Assembly: GCF_040183065.1 (NCBI RefSeq)
Contig: NC_091120.1
Span: 176,788,488-176,852,487, forward strand
DNA: 64,000 nt
Reading direction: 5' to 3'
DNA from: Periplaneta americana
Lineage: Eukaryota; Arthropoda; Insecta; Blattodea; Blattidae
Position numbers and translations under genes: made by a program. This document shows positions 31,575 to 42,730 of the stretch, piece by piece. Numbering within the stretch: the first letter of the stretch is position 1; each line of letters begins with the position of its first letter. The notes under the pieces are model-generated. The model ran no database searches, was not told where the DNA came from, and saw only the letters and a program-made list of their open reading frames with translations.

Positions 31575-31783
31575 CGAGAACTTGTGCATGGGTTTGATCC
31601 CTGCTCGGGCTGATTACCTGGTGGATTTTTCTGAGGTTTTCCCCAACTGTTAGGTGAATGTCAGCTAATTGTGGCGAATCCTCGGGGCCTCATCTCAACA
31701 AATATCATCTCGCTATCACCAATCCCATCGACGCTAAATAACCTTGTAGTTGATACAGCATTGTTACATAACCAAGTAAAAAA
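31575..31783 (+). repeat. SINE family A copy, plus orientation
   Basis: Begins with a B-box-like GGGTTTGATCCCTG and continues through the body to AACCTTGTAGTTGATACAGC near 31740-31765. It is the opposite orientation to the copies at 27848 and 51310. Confidence 0.6.
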
Positions 31784-31947
31784 GAAGAAGCCTAAAAATC
31801 TTTATTTGAAATTAATTTTGGTAATTAACGAATGCCTGCAATGTGTCAACCTTCAATTTTGTTTTCTCGATGTCTGTATTTTCTTCATTCTGGCAAGAAC
31901 TCTTTCTACAGAAGCATAGGTTTCAGGCAGGGATAAGCCAAATTCTA

Positions 31948-32174
31948 AATAAATTATGCTTTATTTAACGACGCTCGCAACTGCCGAGGTCATATCAGTG
32001 TCGCCGGTATGCCGGAATTTTGTCACGCAGCAGTTCTTTTGCATGCCAGTAAATCTGCTGACATGAGCCTGTCGCAATTAAGCACACTTAAATGCTATCG
32101 GCCTGGGCGGGAACGAACCCGCAACCTCGGGGACAGAAGGCCAGCACTATACATACTGCGCCACCCAGAGCGAC
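31948..32174 (-). repeat. SINE family B copy with target-site duplication
   Basis: Minus-strand copy of the 19952 SINE. The 3' end TTTATTTAACGACGCTCGCA lies at the left and the B-box complement GGGAACGAACCCGCAAC near 32108. GCCAAATTCTA flanks it exactly at 31937-31947 and 32175-32185, an 11-bp duplication. Confidence 0.85.
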
Positions 32175-32463
32175 GCCAAATTCTATATTTAGCAATATTT
32201 CCGAATAACAGTTCTTGATAGAAGTGCTGAACATTTCTACCCATCTCATATGCCCTTCTTTCTCCTTTTTTATTCAATGGAGTGGCTGTATGCACTAGCA
32301 AATTGCTTCACATAAACAAATTCACTGAACATGGCATTGTCATCAATGTTGGATCGCCAAAAAGTTTTGTAATGATATCTATGAGAGTGATTCAAACAGA
32401 TAACCTTATTTCACAGGCAGATATTATACTGATAGTAATAGGGCATTCGTACTCATTACTCTT

Positions 32464-32760
32464 CTACATAGTCACGTATGTCCAACACTTGATCCAACTG
32501 TAGACTAAGACATTGATGCCAGCATAGAAGAAATATGCGCCAAGTCCCTGAAGACATGTTATGACGGCTTGCTGAATGCCCGTAATGATGTTGAATCGCT
32601 TACTACCCAAGTGCTTCTTCAATGGTCCGAAGAAATGGAAATCACTGAATATCAGGTCGGGGCTGTAGGGAGGATGGCATTTCCACATCTGACCACGTTT
32701 TCGTGCGCACAGCCATCTTACAACTGATAATGCGAACGTTTGACGCAACATATGCGCCAT
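32464..32760 (-). pseudogene. Mariner-like transposase C-terminal relic
   Basis: The minus strand reads MWKCHPPYSPDLIFSDFHFF, then GPLKKHLGSKRF and the C-terminal GINVLVYSWIKCW. This is the DDE(D) third-motif region of a SETMAR-like mariner, where HPPYSPDL is diagnostic. The N-terminal two thirds are absent, and the segment upstream (to about 32866) is only partly readable. Confidence 0.7.
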
Positions 32761-33500
32761 CTAATGGCTGCATGACAAAACTGTGGTCTGCTGCTGCGGT
32801 CCTAGGAACATTCGAACAAGAGAGGAATATGTCACCCTTGTTAGGGTAATTTACTTTCTGAATCACTCACTCTCTTATTTGTAGGCCTACATATCAATAT
32901 ACACTAATTATATTTTGAGACATCAGAAAGATTATGCTGGGACGGAATGTTTAAAAAACGGGACTGTCCCGTTCGAAATTCGAAACGGGATGTCACATCA
33001 CATTATAGAATGTAGGTAATCATTTGTATCGGAATAAACCACGATGTTTGAGAGTACCTGAAGATAACAGGAGTAATTAAATACTACAGTAAGTCGTAAC
33101 TGCAATATTATTCATTGTTGTCAATGCTATAGTTTATTTAGTTCGCGTTTACATTAAGTTCGCGATTTTCTTATCATTCAGTTTCGTGTCCATTTCAGAG
33201 AATCCATGTCAAAGAGCGGTCGACCGATAAGTAGGGTAACAATATGGCGTCAGAAATACCTGAGAGGATAAAAAGAAGAGAAATACTGTAGGCTATATAC
33301 TATTAGGCACGGTCGACTTAGGCCATGAGAAATACTATTTTAAACATATTGAATTTATTTGTACGTACGACGTCTTTTGGTTGTGATTATGAATTCATCG
33401 AACTACAATTTAAAACAAGAATATGAATTTGGAATATCTTTGTGCTTGTAGTCTTTGAACTTATTTTTGTTTTCACCGCTGTACCAGTCTACTTATACGC
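32761..33500. other. Upstream flank of DHRSX
   Basis: Mostly unrecognised AT-rich DNA. A small palindrome (CGGGACTGTCCCG and CGAAATTCG, 32958-32990) resembles transposon debris. The promoter and 5' UTR of DHRSX should lie toward the right, but I cannot place a start site. Confidence 0.35.
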
Positions 33501-33513
33501 GATACGCGAAAAC

Positions 33514-33624
33514 ATGATTGTACGTCAGAAGTGAAAGTTGTGAAAGAGCTAACAAATGGCTTGGAAAGGAAAGCACCATTGCACTTCAGAATTGCTGGTC
33601 TTATTGCGTTGGCACCAGCGGTGA
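33514..33624 (+). promoter_or_regulatory. Two possible upstream ORFs before DHRSX
   Basis: ATG at 33514 opens a 6-codon frame ending TGA at 33534. ATG at 33556 opens a 22-codon frame ending TGA at 33624. Both are out of frame with the DHRSX start at 33648. They matter only if transcription begins upstream of them, which is not shown. Confidence 0.25.
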
Positions 33625-33647
33625 ACGTGTGTTTTGAACTGCCCAAG

Positions 33648-33774
33648 ATGTATTTATTTTTAAGCATATTTGTAATTTTATTTGCGGTTTCCTTCCTTAT
33701 CGCCACTTTACGCAAACTAACCTTAAAACAGTTGTTGACAGAAGCTGGCTATCAATGTTATTACTATTTTTTAG
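33648..33774 (+). CDS. DHRSX exon 1 (coding part)
   Basis: The first in-frame ATG is followed by the hydrophobic segment [20 protein letters not shown], an N-terminal membrane anchor. The donor TAG|GTGGAA leaves phase 1, which makes Asp with the first two bases of exon 2. The open frame runs past this site, but only this donor joins exon 2 correctly. Confidence 0.82.
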
Positions 33775-35605
33775 GTGGAAAAGCAATCGTGGAAGATCAT
33801 GTGTACGTCGAGTATAATAAGACACGTATGTATAACTTAGTAATGCTTTTGATCATTTTCTACTTATTAAATTTTAGCCATATTACGAAGTGAGTTATTA
33901 TTTCATACATAGTCGTAAGAAAAATGTTACCGTTTCAGAACTAGGTCATTTTACATTTTTGGATGAGACTCACATCGGCAATTCTCCAGAAAAGCTACAC
34001 TGAAGGAGGCATAATTTTCTTTTGCTTTATTATTGACTTCTGTGAGATATATACTTACTTATTGGCTTTTAAGGAACCCGGAGGTTCATTGCCGCCCTCA
34101 CATAAGCCCGCCATTGGTCCCTATCCTGAGCAAGATTAATCCATTCTCTATCATCATATCCCACCTCCCTAAAATCCATTTTAATATTATCTTCCCATCT
34201 ACGTCTCGGCCTCCCTAAAGGTCTTTTTCCCTCCGGCCTCCCAACTAACACTCTGTATGCATTTCTGGATTCGCCCATACGTGCTACATGTCCTACCCAT
34301 CTCAAACGTCTGGATTTAATGTTCCTAATTATGTCAGGTGAAGAATACAATGCGTGCAGTTCTGTGTTGTGTAACTTTTTCCATTCTCCTGTAACTTCAT
34401 CCCTCTTAGCCCCAAATATTTTCCTAAGCACCTTATTCTCAAAGACCCTTAACCTATGTTCCTCTCTCAAAGTGAGAGTCCAAGTTTCACAACCATACAG
34501 AATAACCGGTAAAATAACTGTTTTATAAATTCTAACTTTCAGATTTTTCGACAGCAGACTGGATGACAAAAGCTTCTCAACCGAATAATAACAGGCATTT
34601 CCCATATTTATTCTGTGTTTAATTTCCTCCCGAGTATCATTTATATTTGTTACTGTTGCTCCAAGATATTTGAACTTCTCCACCTCTTCAAAAGATAAAT
34701 TTTCAATTTTTATATTTCCATTTCGTACAATATTCTCGTCACGAGACATAATCATATACTTTGTCTTTTCGGGATTTACTTCCAAACCTATCTCTTTACT
34801 TGCTTCCAGTAAAATTCCCGTGTTTTCCCTAATTGTTTGTGGATTTTCTCCTAATATATTCACGTCATCCGCATAGACAAGCAGCTGATGTAACCCGTTC
34901 AATTCCAAACCCTCTCTGTTATCCTGGACTTTCCTAATGGCATATATACTATATAATGATAATTTATTTGTCTATGGTGATAATCACATGGTTTTAATTT
35001 ACAGCCACAAAAACTTTCTACATAAAAATCATTTGGGTATACCATCGTTTGATACTTACTTGTATAGTCTAATGTAGTATTGTAGCCCTGCACCCCCACT
35101 CCCACTTGTTATTATAATTACCAACATAAGTTGTCATATTCAAATATATTATGCGAACACCAATTTATATTGTACCGATACATTTTTACATATTTTATTA
35201 AATTCCCTTCCTACTTTCTCTTCATGGACTCACATCATTAAAGAGACGCGACATAATTCAACAACAATAAAAAAGACTGTCGTTAAATAACTGATTAAGA
35301 AATATTTCCCTTGTGAGATACCTATGATAGAGAATGCTTTCGGTTTCATCTTTCTAATGTCCGCCTTTTGTATTTTATTTAAAATATGTGTATAATTATA
35401 ATTTTGCTTGCATTATGTGGTTCCAGATTTGTTACCGAGGAGAGGTGAAGTAGCTGTTGTTACTGGCGGCGCTCGAGGAATTGGAGTGGAAATTGTGAAG
35501 AAGTTCTTGCAATGTGACATGCATGTAATAATTGGTATGTTCACAAATTGCTACTACAGTATAATAATTTGAACTCTAGTCTGTCATATTGCATTAGAAA
35601 ATCTG

Positions 35606-35676
<71 letters not shown>

Positions 35677-38600
35677 CACACACACACACACACACATCAG
35701 TATTTTTTAAAACAACTTTAGTCATGAAAACCAAACTTGTGGGAAACTTAAAACAAAGTCTTGTTTAAACAAAATTGAAGTGTTTTAGCTCTCTGGAGAT
35801 CGAAACTATAAGTTCAACTATAAATATTGCGAAATAACGAAAAACTGTAGGCTAAATCACAAAAATTGTAACTGACATGTTAACAATTACGGATTCTAAA
35901 AGACGGAGCATACAGAGAGGTCTATATACATCATTTATCGAATAGAAACCCATGGTCTGGGAAGTAATACTAAGTCATTAGAAAGGTATGAATGTTAGGA
36001 AGTATATTATGAACAACATACCAATGAAGCAATAATACTGCATTGAGCAAAGTAGGCAGACAGATTAAACATCAACCTAACAATTAATGTTGAATAGTAC
36101 AGTACATTATAGTAAAAGGTTTTCGAAATGGCGACCACCATTTTCAATACAGGCATTGCATCTTCTAAAGAGATTTTCCAAATATCTCAGGCATCTCCCG
36201 AATCACTTGAGATGCTGCAAGTATTCTGGTCACTGGCCAGGGTGTTGGATTGGAAGAGGAGGTCTGATTACATGGCCAGCCACTCTCCAGACTTGACCCC
36301 TCTCGATTACTTCTTTTGGGGCCATCTCTAGAGCCTCGTTTACTGTGTGAGACACTGGTAGACGACCCAGAAACATTAGTGGCCTTTTGCTGTCTCTCTT
36401 CCCCCTCACCACAAACTGTGATGTTGCACAGAGGTAGAGATGTAATAAAAGATCTAATTACAGTTAGGTTTCCACGGATGTCTGAATTCCTACTTTCAGA
36501 TTGATTTCTAGGATGTTAATCTTCGTCTGCAGTATCACTGTTATTTCCCAAATATTTGGAGCATATTTGACATCCGATGCCTCCTCTGGATGGAAAAGTT
36601 AAAAATGGGTTCAGTTTTTAGCTCTTTGTGAATGTCTTCTTTGTGTTTGATCCTACTGTGTGGGCCTATATTTAGCTGTTTCCTTTCGAAATTTCATTTT
36701 CGTTGCTGGAAGAGTTACAAACTGAATGTGTGAAATATTTGCATCAGTTTGATAGAGTAAACTATACACTTGCATACAATGATGAATGCCATTGACAGTT
36801 TTAATTTGTAAGTAATTTTCTTCTGTGGAGTGAAGACAAAAATGTTGATTAAGACTTGGTTAGTTAAGCAATTGCCGGATTATCCGATTGTCTTTCTCTC
36901 TCTCCTCTTTTTTTTTTTTTTTTTTTGCTACAGAACTAATGAAGTAATACTACTGTACGTTATATTAGTACCAGTACATATTTCTTTTTCCAGAGAGTAT
37001 TATTACAAGCCTTGACACTTACACAATATGATCTACTGTTCGAGTCACCGTACTGTACCGCTTCTACTGTATATAAAATATATTCCATGAATGACAAAGG
37101 AAACGTGTTCTGCTAAATACCGAAAAAAATGCAAATAATTTAGTTGTTTGGGGAAAGAAAAACTGTGGCTTATCTCGCATCAGAATACGAGATTGATGTT
37201 ACAATCATGCGAGAATTAATAAAAATCAACAATAAAGTGTATAAAGTACGTAAATTTACAACACGAGACCTGTACTATTCCTATCTTCCCGCTGCCATCC
37301 ATTACAAGGAATTTCCTTACCCCTTAAAAACTCGTCATTGACAACCAGACTTAAATGAGAGAAATACTACCTAGCATGTTAAACACAAGATCAGGAAGGA
37401 AATTTTAAAAGTGAAAGCATTATCCACTTAATTTACGAAAATATTTTGTGGTATGGATTATCCGATTTTTTCGATTAACCATTCAGCCCACCCCCTTCAT
37501 TAACACGGATAATATAGGTTTTACTGTATACATTTAACTCAAGCAAAATAAAGTATAAACTGACAGTTCACAAAGAAATAAAAATTCTGGAAATTTTACT
37601 AACCACGCTAGCCAAATGCATGTAAATTGAAGAAAAGTACTGTTCTGTGCACCACATTTTCAAGTCTCAAGCCATCAGTGATATTCTGTGATGTCCTCCT
37701 CTCCTCTCTCTGATGAAGAACTGTTGTGGGAGTCATAGGAAGTAGATAGTATAAATAGATTACAGATTTTTATTGTAACGTGTATTTTTTTGGTTGGCAA
37801 AAAAAAATGTTTACTTAACTTGTAAAATGAGGGTAGAACTTCTTAACTTTTGATGCAAGCATTGACTTCTCCATTAATATTCTTACTTTTTATTTTCAGG
37901 ATGTCGCAATGTTGAAGCAGGTGAAAAGCTTGAAAAGAAAATACGTGCTTGTGGAATAACAAGTGGAGAAATATCTTGTTTCATGCTTGATGTTGCATCT
38001 TTCAATTCAATAAAGAAATTTTCAGAGCTAGTCCTTGAACACGTTCCTAGAGTTGATCTGCTGATAAATAATGGTGTGTATTGGTAACGAATTTTCCATG
38101 ATTTTGCTTATTGAATTTAGAAAGTTTCGGTGGCATTTACCAATGTCATACATTTAAAAATGATAATAAATTGAATTATTCTTATAAGATTATGAACTTT
38201 CTTTTGGATGTGAATTTCAGTTATAATTCTAAGGATTTAAATTTTATATTGTAACGACTTATACTTACTCTTTCAGCGGGAATTATGTTCGTGCCATTTG
38301 CAAAGACTGAAGATGGCTTTGAGTCTCACTTTGCTGTGAATTACTTGGGACATTGTTTATTGACTCATTTATTGCTACCTCGTATGGTAGAAACAGCCAA
38401 AGACAAAGGCACTAATGGCCGAATTGTGAACGTATCATCCTGTGCCCATTTAGCAGGTTCAATTGACTTTGAAGATTTATCCATGAGGTAGGCTATATAT
38501 GTTGGATTATATGTACTCAATAATTGCATTTCAATACAATGAATTTAATGAATTATGTAAAAAGAAAACTTGTGTAATCTGTATTTCTAAATTTATTTTG

Positions 38601-40652
38601 TTTGCAGTACTCACTACATTCCAAGTGCAAGTTATGCACAATCAAAACTAGCACAAATTCTCTTCACCAAATCTCTGGATTCGAAACTGAAGTCTCAGAA
38701 TATGCCAGTACAGGTCCATGCTGTCCATCCGGGAATTGTGAACACAGATCTGTTTGATGGGACATTGCTGAAGGTTATTGCTCCATGGGTACTCTCTTTG
38801 ATGTTTAAGGTACTTTTTTAAGATTTTTCATGCAAGTATCTTCCTTTTTTCCTTATTTTTGTCCTTACCTTTTCCTGTATTACTTCATCATGGTCCTCCT
38901 CTTCTTATCACCCTTTTTCTAATGACAGACTGATGATGATTATTTATCCCTTACACTTTCTATTTATCCATTAAAATAGATGAGGAAGAGTCAGTAAGTT
39001 ACAAATTGATGTAGCAGTTTCTTTTTTTTTAAAGAAGGGCCTGAAACTATCACCAATAGATAACGGTATTATTGATGTAGGCACAAGCGAAACAAAGAAG
39101 CAGCAATTGTAAGATAGCAGCACCTCTGCACGAGTGTACTACTAACAACTTGATCCGAGCATTGATGCATGGTTTGTCTTGGGCTGGTATTGATGCATTA
39201 CTAACGCATAAGACATCATTGTATTCATCATCATACACAATCTCGCTCTCGCGCTTGTGGAATACCCTACCCAGTGACATCAGAGACTGTCGGAATTTAG
39301 TAGCGTTCAAAAGCAAGCTTATTAAGCATTTTCTTACTGCGTAGAGTAGGTTTAATTTGTACTTAATCAATAAAAGAAATGCTTCTCTTTTCTTAACATT
39401 TATAATAAACTGTCTAGCTTTTATTAATCAGTTAATCTTTTAGTACTTTGATTTTTATTGTATCTGTAAATTTAATATTAATTGTAATTATAATTGTAAT
39501 TGTATTCTTAATATTGTAGTTGTAATCCCCTGGTAGAGGGGAAGAGAAGGCCTGATGCCCTTATCTTTACCAGGTTAAATAAATAAATAAAAATAAAGGC
39601 TCATTACCTATTACTATCTGGACTAACGTATCGTCCTCTTTATCTTGTCTACTCAGATAAAGTCTCCAACCTATTGCACATTTGCCTCCGTGACAGTCTT
39701 CTTTGACTCACTGACTTCGTGTCAGATACTTGTCCAAACTTCAGGGAACTTCTGCACTCAATTGTAGACAGCTTGACATGACAGGCAATGCTCACCATAC
39801 ACTGGGAGCTTTTCTTTATGAATATTCTTTGCTGTCAGACCTTTTGTCCAGAAAAACCGCACAATAGAACACTGCTTAATAATAGCCTTGATCATATATA
39901 CCCAGATAGGTCGGCCTTATAAGCTTTGAGGTTAACAACTTTTGTCAGGTTTACTATGCTACCATCTAGTTGTTACATAAGGAGTCATGTCATAATTCCC
40001 ATTTGAATTGCATTAGCGACTGTACTGCCATCTTGTGTTCGTTTACGGCGGACGGGTGGCGATCCTGGCAGTTGTTCTCTTCAAAGTGCTGCTGATTTTA
40101 ACATAGTGATGAGTTATCTGTTACATAGGCTATATGAGCTAGGGTAATAGTATACTTGTACAGAATGCTGCCATGTACAGAATGCTGCCATCTAGCAACT
40201 GCTGTTTCTTTGTTTTGCTTGTGCATACATTACTTTGACACCTGAATAATACTGCCATCTAGCAGTGCTACCTTTGTGTGCTTCATTAAAATTTAGGCCA
40301 CTACTTCGATTTATAAACAGTGAAAACCGCGTCACTCCTATCCAGACCTCATCTGGTCTCTCTGTAGTACAGTATTTTATTTCTTTGTATATAGTTTAGG
40401 CTGTATACATCCATGTAATGATAAGTTTATAATATTATCTACTTTTTTTGACAGACTCCAGAACAAGGTGCAATAACCATTGTTCATGCTTGTCTGTCTC
40501 CCCAACTGGAGGGCCTTGGAGGATCATACATCAGCAATTGTCGTGAGACTTCAGTCAGCCCATCAGCAAATGACCAGAAGATCCAGGCTAAACTATGGGA
40601 AGTAATGCTTTCCCTTATTGGTGTAGAGAAATTTGGGGATTTGTTGGTGTAA
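33648..40652 (+). CDS. DHRSX, short-chain dehydrogenase/reductase (complete, 6 exons)
   Basis: Predicted 339-aa membrane-anchored SDR, close in length to human DHRSX (about 330). Human DHRSX has been linked to polyprenol-polyprenal and dolichal-dolichol interconversion in dolichol synthesis; the insect role is inferred. Exons: 33648-33774, 35427-35534, 37900-38073, 38277-38487, 38608-38809, 40455-40652. All junctions keep frame with GT/AG sites. Residues 2-20 are a hydrophobic anchor. The NAD(P)-binding motif TGGARGIG is at 55-62, NNAG at 135-138, catalytic Ser at 190/191 (NVSS), and Tyr216/Lys220 in YAQSK. The C-terminus has [14 protein letters not shown], as in DHRSX. Introns 1, 2 and 5 carry transposons. 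A retinol-dehydrogenase-like SDR is the main alternative. Confidence 0.92.
34050..34945 (-). pseudogene. RTE-like LINE 3' part in DHRSX intron 1, YADD intact
   Basis: The minus strand is open for 279 codons (34908-34069) with the catalytic [14 protein letters not shown], then [41 protein letters not shown] and [16 protein letters not shown]. It ends at [15 protein letters not shown]. The 3' tail is TACTTACTTATT (complement), as in the other RTE copies. It is the best preserved of five copies here but lacks endonuclease and most of the fingers domain. It is antisense to DHRSX. Confidence 0.87.
35427..35534 (+). CDS. DHRSX exon 2
   Basis: Acceptor GTTCCAG, donor GTATGT. It encodes [18 protein letters not shown] and the rest of the first beta-alpha-beta unit of the Rossmann fold, ending HVIIG. 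Confidence 0.93.
35612..35696. repeat. (TA)n(CA)n microsatellite
   Basis: A TA run of about 55 bp followed by CA repeats, in DHRSX intron 2. Confidence 0.95.
36110..36420. pseudogene. Rearranged mariner-like transposase relic
   Basis: The plus strand at 36235-36340 reads [12 protein letters not shown], then [15 protein letters not shown] across a frame change. This is the third catalytic region of a mariner-group transposase. Immediately to the left, the minus strand at 36225-36125 reads [10 protein letters not shown] then CNACIENGG, like the C-terminal end of such a protein. The two parts point in opposite directions, so the copy is inverted or chimeric. Confidence 0.6.
36866..37526 (+). 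mobile_element. Tigger-like element in DHRSX intron 2
   Basis: The right end reads inward CAGTAAAACCTATATTATCC, like the end of the copy at 58925-59730; the left end is truncated. A plus-strand frame around 37150-37340 gives [19 protein letters not shown] then [10 protein letters not shown], the CENP-B/Tigger N-terminal helix-turn-helix. No DDE domain is present. This copy lacks the RTE insertion found in the 59-kb copy. Confidence 0.7.
37900..38073 (+). CDS. DHRSX exon 3
   Basis: Acceptor TATTTTCAG, donor GTGTGT. It encodes [14 protein letters not shown], then [13 protein letters not shown] (the acidic DVAS cofactor-contact motif) and VDLLINN, the start of NNAG. Confidence 0.92.
38277..38487 (+). 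CDS. DHRSX exon 4
   Basis: Acceptor TTTCAG, donor GTAGGC. It completes NNAG, then gives [20 protein letters not shown] and [10 protein letters not shown], containing the catalytic serine. Ends in phase 2. Confidence 0.93.
38608..38809 (+). CDS. DHRSX exon 5
   Basis: Acceptor TTTGCAG, donor GTACTT. It carries the active-site YAQSK, the [14 protein letters not shown] loop and WVLSLMFK. Ends in phase 0. Confidence 0.93.
39080..39595 (+). pseudogene. Non-LTR ORF2 C-terminal fragment in DHRSX intron 5
   Basis: The frame 39150-39344 ends with [16 protein letters not shown], then [13 protein letters not shown] and a stop, the SxRxWNxLPxxIR motif found at the end of jockey/L2-type ORF2 proteins. 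The 3' UTR contains GGCCTGATGCCCTTATC and ends in a (TAAA)n-type tail near 39580-39593. Confidence 0.7.
39596..40454. other. DHRSX intron 5 remainder
   Basis: No gene recognised. Repeated phrases such as ACAGAATGCTGCCAT (twice near 40160-40195) suggest a small local duplication. Confidence 0.4.
40455..40652 (+). CDS. DHRSX terminal exon
   Basis: Acceptor TTGACAG. It reads [20 protein letters not shown], then GGSYISN and the C-terminal helix [19 protein letters not shown] with TAA. The TPEQGA and SPxLEGxGG pattern is typical of DHRSX-like SDRs. Confidence 0.93.
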   Translation, partial: TPEQGAITIVHACLSPQLEGLGGSYISNCRETSVSPSANDQKIQAKLWEVMLSLIGVEKFGDLLV

Positions 40653-40733
40653 ATTGTGTGTTTGGTATTTCCTTAGTTGTGTTTTGTTACAAGTTTTAAG
40701 TAGTTTTAAATTCAGTACTAAAAGTTTCTTTTA

Positions 40734-40739
40734 ATTAAA
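40734..40739 (+). promoter_or_regulatory. Candidate poly(A) signal, DHRSX
   Basis: ATTAAA, a common variant signal, about 80 bp after the stop. Other AT-rich hexamers are nearby, so this is tentative. Confidence 0.3.
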
Positions 40740-40744
40740 TGTAT

Positions 40745-41178
40745 TAGTGCACTAATCTCTATGGCATAATGATAAAAAGCATATTTTTATAATTGTTGAT
40801 TCAGAACGTCTTTCTACTCAGATATCTTGAAATTGATCATAGTTGAAATAATTGTGATGTAGAATTTCATATACATTTCTTGGAAGATAAATTTTCATTG
40901 AAATCTGTACTTTATTGCTTTACTTCAGACATAACACAAAACATATATACTTAATGTACAAACATACATGCACACACATTATTTCAATTTGTTGTAGTGG
41001 TTAGAAATGTATTAAATTAAATTCAAACATAGAAATGTGTTCGTGTATTACATGTAGCATGACATTCTTATATTGATGAACATGAACAAGCCCTAAATGT
41101 TAAGATTCAAAACAATTTTGATATATTCTTGACAATAGAAAAATATAATTATTGAAACAGGCTGTGGCAATAACACTG
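40745..41178. other. Downstream of DHRSX, nothing recognised
   Basis: AT-rich, with no feature seen. Confidence 0.5.
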
Positions 41179-41821
41179 TATAAAGGTAAGCGTTCACTAC
41201 ATCGTACCGCACACATCGGACGAATTGCACGGATCGGAAAAAGACAATCTTTGCTGTAATTGTTATGTAACCGCGTTCACTACATTGTATCGGACGCATC
41301 GCCTTTCAGCAAATCTGTCCACGTTTCTCGGATGGGCAACTTTTCCGATGCGTGCGATCATGGCCTTCTTTAATAAATCAATTTTAATTGGTCAACTGTT
41401 ACTATTATGTTGTGCCATGTTCAGTGTCGCGCCAAAATGGCAGACGGAAAACTTATTTCGTGTGTAGAAAATTGCGAAGAATTATATAATTTTTGGCGTT
41501 CCCGTTACAGCAATCAAGTTGTTTCTTACATATATATATTATGTAACCAATATTTTTTTTTGTTTCTTCCTCTTCAATTAAGACGCATGAAGCAACTACA
41601 AATTCTTATTCGCTAACAGACGTAATTAATAGACCTAACCTCAACTCCTCTGCTTTCAGTAATGTCAATATCGTACGACGTCATGTTTTAAACAGCTGAT
41701 AGGGGAATCTGATGAGGCGATGAGGTGAAGCCGTTACAGTGAACGCACTGCACTTAAAATATCCGTTGTGTGCGATTCGTACGAGGAGTGCGGTTCGATG
41801 TAGTGAACGCTTACCTTTATA
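41179..41821 (+). mobile_element. Harbinger-like element with MADF remnant
   Basis: Long inverted ends: AAAGGTAAGCGTTCACTACA at both termini read inward, then CG and ACCGCAC. An internal frame from ATG 41437 reads MADGKLISCVENCEELYNFW then RSRYSNQ, the first helix of a MADF/Myb-like DNA-binding domain. After that the frame no longer looks like the family. PIF/Harbinger elements encode such a MADF-like second protein, hence the call. TA flanks both sides. The transposase gene is absent. Confidence 0.6.
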
Positions 41822-42015
41822 CTTCAACTTTTTAGTGTTAATATCATTAATTTCTTTTTTCTTTAAAAAATTTTGTTTTTGGAATGTTCTCATCATAGAA
41901 ATTTTATTTCCATTTATCAAAGTTAAAGTTGATCTCGTAAACTTCATTATTATGGTATTTCAGTACAGTATTTGAAGTGGTTCTAGTTATAGGAAATATT
42001 AGACTGGTGACTTAA

Positions 42016-42730
42016 GTGGGGAGGGACACCATTGGTGTGCAAAAATTTAGTGAAATTCATTTTTTTTTTATATCTCAGCTACTGTAAAAGCTAAATGAAC
42101 AAAACTTTTCATGCTTAATATACATACATTACACTTTATAAAACACTATTCAGAATATTAAAATAGCTAATAACTACCTGTAAAAATAATATCGAATTTA
42201 CATAATTTTTTTACAACTGAAGCATTTACATAATAAAATATACAATTAATTGAATATCTGCATGATTCTTTTACTAGAATGTGTTAAAGACCTACATCAA
42301 CAACATAGTCTAGGATCTTTTGCCTATTCCTTCAAGAAATATTTTTTTTTTCTTAATTGTTACCTTCAATATGAAATTGTCTAAAATTTTTTATTAAGAA
42401 AATAATATTTTCTGAAGAAATAGATAAAAGATCCTAGACTATGTTGTTGATGTAGGTCTTTAAAACATTCCAGTAAAAGAATCATACAGACATTGAATTA
42501 ATTGTATATTTTATTATGTAAATGCTTTATGGTTGTAAAAAAAATTATGCAACTTTGGTATTATTTTACAGGTAATTAGTTATTTTAATATTCTGAATAG
42601 TGTTTTATAAAGTGTAATGTATGTATATTAAGCATGAAAGATTTTGTTCATTTAGCTTTTATAGTAGCTGAGATAAAAAAAAAATGAATTTCACTAAATT
42701 TTTGCACACCAAAGGTGTACCTTCCCCCTA
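42016..42730. mobile_element. Long foldback element
   Basis: Two inverted arms of about 305 bp (42016-42320 and 42426-42730) match nearly throughout, around a loop of about 105 bp. The outer ends read GGTGTGCAAAAATTTAGTG and its complement. Non-coding. If transcribed, it would give a long double-stranded hairpin. Confidence 0.8.

Noticed and set aside
33531..33893. Open frame starting at 33531 taken as a 120-aa protein
   Set aside because: The first codon is GTG and there is no ATG until 33648. The frame beyond 33774 is intronic, because only the 33774 donor joins the dehydrogenase exon in phase.
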